This document shows, in pieces, positions 6,759 to 13,206 of a DNA stretch of 13,206 nt. How positions within the stretch are numbered: the first letter of the stretch is position 1; each line of letters starts with the position of its first letter. Location: positions 1-13,206 of the forward strand of contig URWB01000066.1 of NCBI GenBank assembly GCA_900551415.1. Reading direction: 5' to 3'. Below the pieces are notes generated by a model. The model did no database searches. It saw only the letters and a program-made list of their open reading frames with translations, and had not been told where the DNA came from. Source of the stretch: an uncultured Eubacteriales bacterium. Its GTDB lineage: Bacteria > Bacillota > Clostridia > Peptostreptococcales > Anaerovoracaceae. A program made the translations under genes and the position numbers.

Positions 6759-8852
6759 TTATAAATTGTATTTTTTCTTCTTTCTGACTAACTGCGTCTG
6801 GCTGATGCCGATGGCCTTCGCCGCTTTGCGGGTCGAGCCGTACTTTTCGCAGGCGTACTTGATCAGGCCCTTTTCGTACTCATCGACCGCCTCCTGCAGA
6901 GAAATTTCCGTATCCATCGGATAGCTGCCTCCCGGGAGCGCGCGTTCCTCTTCCTCCGCGCCGAAGCCGCCGCCTTCAAAAAGCTCGCTGTGCGTTTCGT
7001 GCATGACATCCATCAGTGAAATATCCTCACCCTTCGCCGAGATGATCAGGCGCTGTACCGAGTTTTCGAGTTCTCGGATGTTGCCGGGCCAGGCGAGCTG
7101 CTGCAGGTATTCCATCGCGCTGTCTGTGATGCCTCTTGCGATGCCGAATTTTTTTCCGTATTTCGCGAGAAAATGTTTGACCAGCGCAGGGATGTCGTCC
7201 ACACGTTCTGACAAGCTCGGGATGCGAATCGGCACAACGTTCAGACGATAATAGAGGTCGCGGCGGAATTTGCCTTCCTCTACAAACCGCTCCAAATCCC
7301 GGTTGGTCGCGGAAATAATTCTGACATTGGTCTTGATCGGGCTGGTACCTCCCACCTTATAGAACTCCCCGTCCTGGATGACGCGCAGCAGCTTTGCCTG
7401 CATTTCGAGCGGCAGCTCGCCGATCTCGTCCAGAAACATCACGCCGTTGTTGGCAATCTCAAAATAGCCTTTTTTGCCGCCGGTGTTCGCGCCGGTGAAC
7501 GCGCCCTTTTCATAACCGAAAAACTCGGATTCTATGAGGTTCGGCGAGATGGCGCCGCAGTTGATTTTGACAAAAGGCTGCATTTTACGGTCGCTGTTCT
7601 TTTGAATCAGATTCGCGACCTTTTCTTTACCGACACCGGTATCTCCGAAGATGATGACGTTGCAGTCATATTTGGATACGTTGGCGATTTCGCGCAGCAC
7701 ATTACGCATCGGCCTGCTGACACAGACAAAATCCTCCAGTTTGCTCTGCTCGATCAGGGAGCGGTCGTAAGGCGACGCCGATGCCTCCGCGCTCTCGTCC
7801 TTTTCCGCGCTTTCCACCTTCATCACCGCGGCATTCTCAAAGTAATCCGCCAGCTCTCTGACCAGCGCGATATCAAAGGTTTCATAGTCCTCCAGATAGC
7901 CCTCGGCGTTCTCGACATTCAGTGGTTTGGAAATTGATTCTGTGATATACAGGGAAATCTTGAGGTTGTTGATCAAATTCGCGAACAGCACCGTTCCGCC
8001 CGCTTTGGTCGCCAGAATATTGATGGTTTCCGCCCCCGGAATCTCGGCGCAGTTGACGGAGAGATCGAACTGCTGATTGAGTTTCAGACGCTCGACCGCG
8101 TGAATCGGCTTAAGAATGTTGAGAAAATGCACTTCGTTGAACACGTGCGCGATGAGCTGATCTATGCCGTCCCCCATGACCTGCATGCCCGTCTTTTTAT
8201 CCAAAAGGCAGACGATTTCTCCTTTGGCTCCGACCTGACGGCGAATCACGTAGCCAAAGATCAAATTCGTGATCATATTATTGCCGACAATCAAAAATTT
8301 TGATTGTCCCTCTGCCAGCTGACTCAGGCGGTACAGCGTTCCGGACTCATCCAGCGTGTAAAGCAGCAGATTGACCGGCATGTCCTCTTCAATCTTGATG
8401 ATCGGCACATGATCGTGCAAAATCGCGTAGCCGGACGCGTCAATCTGATTAAACACATGGTCAATCGCGAGGATGTTCTCGATTTGAATCGGAACGGATG
8501 CCAGCGACGCGTTACAGATGATGGAATCTCCGACCTTCAAATTCTGCGGATTATAAAACTCCTCACCGATTTCCTCGACAGTTCCGAACGCCAGGCCGCC
8601 GGTATCGGTAACCGGGTTATGCAGTTTGCCGCGGCGGATGATGATATCTATGATTTTTTGCTTGATTTTTTCTTCATTGTAATTGCTCTCTGTGCAGATC
8701 TGCTTAAAGCTGGTGCCCTCCAAATGTATTCTGCGTACGGAAATCCGCAGTTCATTCGGATAGATATTGCGGCTGTTGTCCAGCTTCCACGCGGATGTCG
8801 GCAAGACATACTGTGGTTCTGCCACCCGTTTCAGACCGTAAGTCATTTCCAT
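6759..8852 (-). CDS. Sigma-54-dependent activator with a Kdd-like (diaminohexanoate dehydrogenase) sensor domain
   Basis: The 697-residue protein has three parts. Residues 1 to about 345 align throughout with both Kdd enzymes: [14 protein letters not shown] matches [23 protein letters not shown] matches KNPWTGSGG, GTVEEIG is identical to copy 2, and [14 protein letters not shown] matches FDVVINCVSIENTE. The nucleotide loop GGGGKSG is replaced by GNNMITN, and the SFTKAALGAEG block is lost, so it is unlikely to be an active dehydrogenase. Residues about 375-610 form the AAA+ domain: Walker A GDTGVGKE (403-410), sigma-54 contact loop GAFTGA (450-455), Walker B FLDE (473-476) and WPGNIREL (588-595). 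The C-terminus (about 660-697) is a Fis/TyrR-type helix-turn-helix. There is no receiver, PAS or GAF domain. AAAGGAG lies 10 bases before the ATG. It probably activates kal and the kdd-kam operon in response to a pathway intermediate (inference). Confidence 0.95.
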   Translation of the reverse strand: MEMTYGLKRVAEPQYVLPTSAWKLDNSRNIYPNELRISVRRIHLEGTSFKQICTESNYNEEKIKQKIIDIIIRRGKLHNPVTDTGGLAFGTVEEIGEEFYNPQNLKVGDSIICNASLASVPIQIENILAIDHVFNQIDASGYAILHDHVPIIKIEEDMPVNLLLYTLDESGTLYRLSQLAEGQSKFLIVGNNMITNLIFGYVIRRQVGAKGEIVCLLDKKTGMQVMGDGIDQLIAHVFNEVHFLNILKPIHAVERLKLNQQFDLSVNCAEIPGAETINILATKAGGTVLFANLINNLKISLYITESISKPLNVENAEGYLEDYETFDIALVRELADYFENAAVMKVESAEKDESAEASASPYDRSLIEQSKLEDFVCVSRPMRNVLREIANVSKYDCNVIIFGDTGVGKEKVANLIQKNSDRKMQPFVKINCGAISPNLIESEFFGYEKGAFTGANTGGKKGYFEIANNGVMFLDEIGELPLEMQAKLLRVIQDGEFYKVGGTSPIKTNVRIISATNRDLERFVEEGKFRRDLYYRLNVVPIRIPSLSERVDDIPALVKHFLAKYGKKFGIARGITDSAMEYLQQLAWPGNIRELENSVQRLIISAKGEDISLMDVMHETHSELFEGGGFGAEEEERALPGGSYPMDTEISLQEAVDEYEKGLIKYACEKYGSTRKAAKAIGISQTQLVRKKKKYNL

Positions 8853-8870
8853 TCTCGTTTTACTCCTTTC

Positions 8871-8899
8871 CCGAACGGGGTGATTCTAAATCGGTTCAC
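8871..8899. promoter_or_regulatory. Candidate upstream activator site for kal (GAAC...GTTC)
   Basis: CCGAAC (8871-8876) and CGGTTCAC (8892-8899) form an interrupted inverted pair, GAAC/GTTC, with centres 21 bases apart, about two helical turns. The pair lies 30 to 58 bases upstream of the -24 element of kal. CCGAAC also occurs upstream of the other sigma-54 promoter (6685-6690). Fis-type activators bind such dyads, but the motif is short, so this is a tentative call. Confidence 0.35.
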
Positions 8900-8915
8900 T
8901 TTTTACCTATTTTCA

Positions 8916-8944
8916 ATGATAAACCATTGGCACAGAATTTGCAA
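8916..8944 (-). promoter_or_regulatory. Candidate sigma-A promoter of the activator gene
   Basis: On the minus strand a -35 TTGCAA (8944-8939; 4 of 6 consensus bases) is followed after exactly 17 bases by TATCAT (8921-8916; 5 of 6). The start would be near 8909, giving a leader of about 57 bases before the activator ATG. The -35 hexamer is the palindrome that also forms the -12 element of the kal sigma-54 promoter on the other strand. Confidence 0.55.
8927..8944 (+). promoter_or_regulatory. Sigma-54 (-24/-12) promoter for kal
   Basis: TTGGCAC (8927-8933), five bases, then TTGCA (8939-8943) match the RpoN consensus exactly, with ten bases between GG and GC. Transcription would start near 8953-8954, leaving about 63 bases, strongly AT-rich, before the kal ATG. 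This is the plus-strand twin of the promoter at 6630-6646. The activator gene lies divergently next to it. Confidence 0.9.
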
Positions 8945-9016
8945 CTATATTTTTTGTTGTTTTTACATAGAGTTACGAAGAATATAAATTTATTGCATGA
9001 AAAGGAGATTGAAAAA

Positions 9017-9406
9017 ATGGAAAAAATCACTTCTACTTTAAGATTAAGAATGTCCGCGAAAGACGCACACTACGGCGGAGAATTAGTTGACGGCGCGCAC
9101 ATGGTTCACCTGTTTGGCGACGTTGCTACCGAACTTTTGATCAAATTAGACGGAGACGAAGGTCTGTTCTGCGCGTATGATAACGTAGAATTCTTAGCTC
9201 CGACTTACGCGGGCGACTATATCGAAGCTTACGGCGAAATCGACAAAATCGGCAACACTTCCAGACACATGAAGTTCGAAGCTAGAAAAGTTGTTGTTTC
9301 CAGAAAAGACATCAACGCTTCCGCTGCTGACTTCTTAGAAGAACCGATCGTAGTCGCAAGAGCTTCCGGAACTTGCGTAACACCGAAGGAAATGAAGAGA
9401 AAGTAA
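9017..9406 (+). CDS. kal: 3-aminobutyryl-CoA ammonia-lyase
   Basis: This small cytoplasmic enzyme of 129 residues has the hot-dog-type fold. It removes ammonia from L-3-aminobutyryl-CoA to give crotonyl-CoA, late in the lysine pathway. Visible features fit the family: the [27 protein letters not shown] segment splits naturally into [11 protein letters not shown] (residues 14-24) and the helix after it, followed by [17 protein letters not shown] (57-73), typical of hot-dog strands. The length is as expected. AAAGGAG at 9001-9007 sets the ATG at 9017. The frame is open upstream to 8795, but that part covers the promoter and antisense activator sequence. Codons favour AGA and GAA, as in kamA and kdd copy 2. 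It stands alone in its transcription unit; kce and the CoA-transferase genes that often accompany it are not in the window. Confidence 0.92.
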   Translation: MEKITSTLRLRMSAKDAHYGGELVDGAHMVHLFGDVATELLIKLDGDEGLFCAYDNVEFLAPTYAGDYIEAYGEIDKIGNTSRHMKFEARKVVVSRKDINASAADFLEEPIVVARASGTCVTPKEMKRK

Positions 9407-9476
9407 TTTTCTCCGCGAAGGTCGAAGATTATACCTAACACAGAAAACACGATAATTACTAATACATCTTTTATGG

Positions 9477-9510
9477 AAAACGGGTCCCGCGCTTCGCGGG
9501 ACCCGTTTTT
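9477..9510. terminator. Strong bidirectional terminator between kal and feoB
   Basis: CGGGTCCCGCG (9481-9491) and CGCGGGACCCG (9495-9505) pair perfectly around the 3-base loop CTT. The stem is extended by AAAA (9477-9480) against TTTT (9506-9509). A run of five T follows on the plus strand and four T on the minus strand. It ends kal and can also stop transcripts arriving from feoB on the other strand. Confidence 0.92.
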
Positions 9511-9813
9511 CATGCGGCAGGAAATGTCGCGCGCTGATTTTTTTCGGAATCACGACAAAAGCGTCTTGCGAAGCGGCGCTCATGGACGAGCGCCATGTGC
9601 ACGTAGAAATCTCAAATTTCGTTATGCACACTTTTGTCATGCGGCGGGAGATGCCAGCGCAGCAATAGTCCCTGCGTCGCGTCGAAGGCGCCTGAAAGTA
9701 AGAACTGCCATGCGTGGCAGCTCTTACTTCGTATGTATCTTTTTTTGCGTCATGTGCCGAAGTCAGATCTGCCGCCCGCATGCCGCGGTTTTCCGCGGCC
9801 CTGACTGCAAAAC
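9511..9813. repeat. Structure-rich non-coding stretch between the kal terminator and feoB
   Basis: No convincing gene lies here. Several inverted repeats follow one another. GCGCTG (9531-9536) with CAGCGC (9655-9660), and GACAAAAG (9554-9561) with CTTTTGTC (9631-9638), enclose two inner hairpins: GGCGCTC/GAGCGCC (9575-9581, 9588-9594) and TGTGCA/TGCACA (9596-9601, 9625-9630, with an inner GAAAT/ATTTC). Next comes a 15-bp stem with one mismatch at 9696-9710 and 9715-9729. Last is GCCGCGG-TTTT-CCGCGGC (9782-9799), 15 bases after the feoB stop. It may be a repeated extragenic element, a structured RNA or a feoB 3' untranslated region. Structures were found by eye; the function is not known. Confidence 0.5.
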
Positions 9814-12219
9814 TTACAGCAATCCTCCAATCGTATAGACCGCAAAGGCACACAGCCACGCGATCACGCACTGCATGACGACAACCAGCGCCGCCCATTT
9901 GCCGCCAAGCTCACGCTTAATGGAGGTGATGGCCGCGACACAAGGCGTATATAACAGGCAGAAAACCAACAGCGCCGCCGCCGCCAGCGGAGTCAAAAGC
10001 GATGTAATGCTGATGCCTTCTGTCAAAACGGTCAGTGTCGCCACAACGCTTTCCTTGGCCATGAAACCGGTAATCAGCGCCGTCGAAATACGCCAGTCGC
10101 CGAAGCCCAGCGGCGCGAATACCGGCGCGATCACGCCTGCCAGCATCGCGAGCAGGCTGTCCTGTGAATCGGTCACCACATTCAGTCTGGTGTCGAAGGT
10201 CTGCAGGCACCAGATCACGATGGTCGCGAGGAAGATAACCGTAAAGGCGCGTTCCAAAAAGTCCTTCGCTTTTTCCCAAAGCAGCTGCCCGACATTTTTG
10301 GCGCCCGGCATCCGGTAATTCGGCAGTTCCATGACGAACGGCACCGGTTCCCCCTTGAACACCGCGCCGCGCGCGACCAGCGCAAACAGGATGCCGACAA
10401 GAATACCTGTAAAGTAAAGGATGATCATCACCAGCGCGCTTTTGCCTGGAAAAAACGCCGCGCTGAAGAACCCGTAGATCGGCAGCTTCGCCGAGCAGCT
10501 CATAAACGGAGTTAAAAGAATCGTCATCTTACGGTCTCGCTCACTTGGCAGGGTACGGCTCGCCATCACGCCCGGCACCGTACAGCCGAAGCCTATCAGC
10601 ATCGGTACGATGCTGCGGCCGGAAAGTCCGATCTTGCGCAGCAGCTTGTCCATCACGAAGGCAACGCGCGCCATATAGCCGCTGTCCTCGAGGATTGACA
10701 GGAAGAAGAACAGGGTCACGATGATCGGCAGGAACGAAAGTACACTGCCGACACCTTCAAAAATACCGTTGATGATCAGGGAATGCACGACCGGATTGAT
10801 GCCGTAGGCAGTCAGCCCCGCGTCTGTCAGTTCTGTCAGTGCGCTGATTCCCATGTCCAGCAAACCGGAGAGCCACGCGCCGATGACACCGAAGGTCAGC
10901 CAAAAAACCAAGCCCATGATGCCGACAAAGGCCGGAATCGCGGTATACTTTCCGGTCAGAATCTGATCGATCTTGACGCTGCGCGCGTGTTCTTTGCTTT
11001 CGTGCGGTTTGACGACCGTTGCCCCGCAGATCTGCTGTATGAAGGCAAAGCGCATGTCCGCAATCGCTGCGGCCTGATCCATGCCGCGTTCTTCCTCCAT
11101 TTGACAGACGATATGCCGCAGCATTTCTTTTTCATTTTCTTCTAGCTTGAGCTGCTGCAGGATCATTTGATCGCCTTCTGCCAGCTTGCTTGCCGCGAAA
11201 CGAACCGGAATGCCCGCCTTCGCCGCGTGATCCTCAATCAGATGCATGATGCCGTGCAGACAGCGATGCACCGCGCCATTATGATCCTGCGGGTCGCAAA
11301 AATCCGCACGTCCCGGTTTTTCCTGATACTGCGCGACGTGAATCGCATGGTCGATCAATTCACTGATCCCCTCGTTTTTGGCCGCGGAAATCGGAATGAC
11401 CGGAATGCCGAGTGCTTCCTCCATCTCGTTGACGCGAATCGTGCCGCCGTTTTCGCGCACCTCGTCCATCATGTTGAGTGCCAGCACCATCGGAATGTCC
11501 AGTTCCATCAGCTGCATGGTCAGATAAAGATTACGCTCAATATTGGTCGCGTCAACGATGTTGATGATGCCCTTCGGCTTGTCATCGAGCAGGAATTGTC
11601 TGGTCACAATCTCCTCGCTTGTATATGGCGACATGGAATAGATGCCCGGAAGATCGGTTACCAGGGTATTATCATGCCCTCGGATCACGCCGTCCTTGCG
11701 GTCTACGGTCACGCCCGGAAAGTTTCCGACATGTTGGTTGGCACCGGTGAGCTGGTTGAACAGGGTCGTCTTACCGCAATTCTGATTGCCTGCCAGCGCA
11801 AAGGTGAGCGTCGTCCCCTCCGGCAGTGGGTTGCCATCCGTCTTGACATGGTAAATACCGCCCTCGCCAAGCCCCGGGTGGTGAGATTTCGCCGCCGCAC
11901 GCGCTTCCTTTTTGCGGCCGCGTCTATCCTGATCTTCCTGTTTCTCTCCGCTTTTGCCCGCATCTGCCGCGGGCTTTGGACAGACGGTTTCGCAGGCTAT
12001 CGGGTCAGCCTCAATTTTTTTGGCGTCGGCAAGCCGCAAGGTCAATTCATAGCCATGAATGCGAAACTCCATCGGGTCTCCCATCGGCGCCAGTTTCATC
12101 AGCTTGATTTCCGCGCCCGGTACGACGCCCATATCCAAAAAATGCTGCCGCAGCGCGCCTTCGCCGCCGACAGCAGTGATCTTTGCACTTTCTCCAATAC
12201 GTAAATCTTTCAGTGTCAT
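9814..12219 (-). CDS. feoB: Ferrous iron transporter, FeoA-FeoB fusion
   Basis: The 801-residue membrane protein takes up Fe2+. Residues 1-72 form a FeoA-type SH3-like domain (MTLKDLRIGE to LADAKKIEAD). A charged, lysine- and alanine-rich linker follows (about 75-125). The FeoB G domain shows G1 GNQNCGKT (144-151), G2 threonine T171 in GVTVD, G3 DLPG (189-192), G4 NMMD (249-252) and G5 SAAKNEG (278-284). The helical domain covers about 300-400. The membrane part follows, with gate motifs IGFGCTVPG (542-550) and YTPCVAAI (757-764), and ends VYTIGGLL. AGGAG lies 6 bases before the ATG. FeoA and FeoB are usually separate small and large proteins; fusions are known in some Firmicutes. There is no separate feoA or feoC nearby. 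It is not functionally linked to the lysine genes. Confidence 0.96.
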   Translation of the reverse strand: MTLKDLRIGESAKITAVGGEGALRQHFLDMGVVPGAEIKLMKLAPMGDPMEFRIHGYELTLRLADAKKIEADPIACETVCPKPAADAGKSGEKQEDQDRRGRKKEARAAAKSHHPGLGEGGIYHVKTDGNPLPEGTTLTFALAGNQNCGKTTLFNQLTGANQHVGNFPGVTVDRKDGVIRGHDNTLVTDLPGIYSMSPYTSEEIVTRQFLLDDKPKGIINIVDATNIERNLYLTMQLMELDIPMVLALNMMDEVRENGGTIRVNEMEEALGIPVIPISAAKNEGISELIDHAIHVAQYQEKPGRADFCDPQDHNGAVHRCLHGIMHLIEDHAAKAGIPVRFAASKLAEGDQMILQQLKLEENEKEMLRHIVCQMEEERGMDQAAAIADMRFAFIQQICGATVVKPHESKEHARSVKIDQILTGKYTAIPAFVGIMGLVFWLTFGVIGAWLSGLLDMGISALTELTDAGLTAYGINPVVHSLIINGIFEGVGSVLSFLPIIVTLFFFLSILEDSGYMARVAFVMDKLLRKIGLSGRSIVPMLIGFGCTVPGVMASRTLPSERDRKMTILLTPFMSCSAKLPIYGFFSAAFFPGKSALVMIILYFTGILVGILFALVARGAVFKGEPVPFVMELPNYRMPGAKNVGQLLWEKAKDFLERAFTVIFLATIVIWCLQTFDTRLNVVTDSQDSLLAMLAGVIAPVFAPLGFGDWRISTALITGFMAKESVVATLTVLTEGISITSLLTPLAAAALLVFCLLYTPCVAAITSIKRELGGKWAALVVVMQCVIAWLCAFAVYTIGGLL

Positions 12220-12232
12220 TTGCTGCTCCTGT

Positions 12233-12256
12233 CAGTCATATCATCAGTCATATCCA
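12233..12256 (-). promoter_or_regulatory. Tandem 12-bp direct repeat at the feoB start region
   Basis: CAGTCATATCAT (12233-12244) is followed directly by CAGTCATATCCA (12245-12256), sharing the first ten bases. The pair ends 2 bases upstream of the feoB ribosome site. A weak candidate promoter (minus strand TTACAA, 16 bases, TATGAC) overlaps it. It may be an operator for an iron-responsive regulator, but it matches neither the Fur nor the DtxR consensus as I know them. Confidence 0.3.
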
Positions 12257-12321
12257 TAGAATTGTGAATTGTAACGATTCGGATCTCTTCGCTTCCTGTA
12301 CGCATGCGGGGGGGCAGAAGT

Positions 12322-12352
12322 GCGCATAGCAAAATTCGATAGGTCTATGCGC
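12322..12352. other. Inverted repeat after the rluB stop
   Basis: GCGCATAG (12322-12329) and CTATGCGC (12345-12352) are exact reverse complements with a 15-base loop. The repeat lies 29 bases after the rluB stop, in the 161-base gap before feoB, beside a run of seven G (12308-12314). No U-tract follows in the minus direction, so terminator function is uncertain. The rest of this gap holds no gene. Confidence 0.4.
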
Positions 12353-12380
12353 GCCGCTTCACGCTTCCCGCAGCAACACA

Positions 12381-13085
12381 TCAGCAATTTTTGAGATATT
12401 CGATCTCCGCGCGCGTCAGCTTGCGGTAGTGTCCCGGTTTTAAATGCCCTAAGTGAATTTCTCCGATTGCGACGCGCTCCAGCTCCTGCACCGGATTGCC
12501 GACGGCCGCGAACATCTTGCGCACCTGACGGTTCTTACCTTCGTGAATAGAGATTTCCACAATCGTCGAGCGCTGTCCGCCCTTGATCACCTGCACCTTT
12601 GCGGGAGAGGTCACAAAGCCTCCGATATCCACGCCCTTGCGCAGACGCGACACCTTTTCCGCGGAGAGCACGCCCGCGACACGCGCACGATAGGTCTTGT
12701 AAACCTCATGCTTCGGATGTGTCAAACGGTAGGCCAGATTTCCGTCATTGGTCATGATCAGCGCGCCTGCGGTGTTGTAGTCCAGCCTGCCGACCGGAAA
12801 CAGCCGGGCGTCGATGTCCTTGACGACCTCCATGACCGTCAGCCTCTCCTTATCATCGGAAACCGTTGTCACCATACCGAGCGGCTTGTTGATCAGTACG
12901 TATACCGACTCTGCCTCCGTCTCGATCAGATGTCCGTTGACCTCGACCCGATCTCCCTCTTGTACGTCATAGCCCGGCTCGCGCAGCACTGCTGCGTTGA
13001 CCCTCACGTTCCCGTTGGCAATCAGTTCATCCGCTTTGCGGCGGCTGCAAAGGCCGCTCTGCGCAATGTATTTGTTGATTCTCAT
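12381..13085 (-). CDS. rluB: rRNA pseudouridine synthase, RsuA/RluB family
   Basis: The 234-residue enzyme isomerises one uridine in ribosomal RNA. The N-terminal S4 RNA-binding domain covers about residues 1-60 (MRINKYIAQSGLCSRRKADE). The catalytic motif is GRLDYNTAGALI (99-110), with D102 as the predicted catalytic aspartate. Later family motifs are KTYRA (about 129-133) and EGKNRQVRKMF (182-192). Length and sequence fit the Firmicute RluB type, which acts on the 23S rRNA peptidyl-transferase region; an RsuA (16S) specificity cannot be excluded by eye. The start is fixed by the canonical MRINKYIA opening; the ribosome site before it (ACGGAA) is weak. It lies upstream of feoB on the same strand with a 161-base gap, probably as a separate unit. 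Confidence 0.9.
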   Translation of the reverse strand: MRINKYIAQSGLCSRRKADELIANGNVRVNAAVLREPGYDVQEGDRVEVNGHLIETEAESVYVLINKPLGMVTTVSDDKERLTVMEVVKDIDARLFPVGRLDYNTAGALIMTNDGNLAYRLTHPKHEVYKTYRARVAGVLSAEKVSRLRKGVDIGGFVTSPAKVQVIKGGQRSTIVEISIHEGKNRQVRKMFAAVGNPVQELERVAIGEIHLGHLKPGHYRKLTRAEIEYLKNC

Positions 13086-13206
13086 GCTTGTATTCCGTTA
13101 CTGAAAACTTATAAAAAGTTATAAACTTTTATGTTTCATTCCTACTTCAATGAGTATGTTTTCGATGGTATATAAATACCTATCTACTCACAAGTTCTTG
13201 TACTCT
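13086..13206 (-). promoter_or_regulatory. AT-rich region upstream of rluB with small palindromes
   Basis: The region contains AAAAGTT-ATA-AACTTTT (about 13114-13130) and GGTAT-ATAA-ATACC (about 13169-13182), both small inverted repeats. The first has T on its minus-strand side and could be a weak terminator of a gene outside the window, or part of the rluB leader. No good -35/-10 pair was found by eye. Confidence 0.25.

Noticed and set aside
8795..9016. Upstream extension of kal to 8795
   Set aside because: It covers the sigma-54 promoter and the activator's coding start; the ATG at 9017 has an ideal AAAGGAG and gives the family length.
9473..9838. Plus-strand frame beginning in the kal terminator
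   Set aside because: Its first residues (ENGSRASRDPFF) simply translate the terminator stem and the rest reads through hairpins; there is no ribosome site or recognisable family.
9335..9898. Minus-strand frame of 187 codons between kal and feoB
   Set aside because: It overlaps both kal and feoB coding sequence and the terminator, and is rich in Arg, Cys and Ser without a domain.
11167..12204. Long open frame (345 codons) on the plus strand opposite feoB
   Set aside because: It is antisense to the FeoA and G domains, whose motifs are intact; the composition is that of a shadow frame and no family is recognisable.

Overview
The window looks like chromosome of an anaerobic, amino-acid-fermenting Firmicute of class Clostridia. 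Reasons: it carries a lysine-fermentation gene set, every gene has a strong AAAGGAG-type ribosome site, there are sigma-54 promoters with a matching activator, FeoA and FeoB are fused, and G+C is moderate with AT-rich gaps. A lineage such as Anaerovoracaceae/Family XIII would fit, but that placement is inference; no rRNA or other marker gene is present. No tRNA, CRISPR array, insertion sequence or phage gene was seen.

Layout. On the minus strand (read right to left) a long run reads kdd copy 1 (5455-6492), kdd copy 2 (4250-5311), kamA (2902-4161), kamB (1818-2837), kamC (52-1815) and the first codons of kamD (1-40, cut by the window edge). Just upstream, on the same strand, is a sigma-54 activator gene (6759-8852). 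Divergent from the activator, on the plus strand, is kal (9017-9406). A strong two-way terminator (9477-9510) separates kal from an unrelated block: a non-coding stretch rich in hairpins (9511-9813), a feoA-feoB fusion (9814-12219, minus) and an RluB-type rRNA pseudouridine synthase gene (12381-13085, minus).

How it works together. KamA converts L-lysine to beta-lysine. KamDE (KamD only starts here) makes 3,5-diaminohexanoate, with KamB/KamC as likely maintenance or reactivation partners of that B12 enzyme. Kdd oxidises 3,5-diaminohexanoate with NAD+. The cleavage enzyme Kce, not in this window, would follow, and Kal removes ammonia from 3-aminobutyryl-CoA. The ends of the pathway lead to acetate and butyrate.

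The most notable observation is the regulator. The first ~345 residues of the sigma-54 activator align along their whole length with the Kdd enzymes, but the glycine-rich nucleotide-binding loop is gone. It appears to be a pathway enzyme turned into a sensor. Near-perfect -24/-12 sigma-54 promoters lie in front of both kal (8927-8944) and kdd copy 1 (6630-6646), so the protein very probably switches on the lysine genes on both sides of itself when a pathway intermediate is present. Its own candidate sigma-A promoter overlaps the kal sigma-54 promoter base for base on the other strand.
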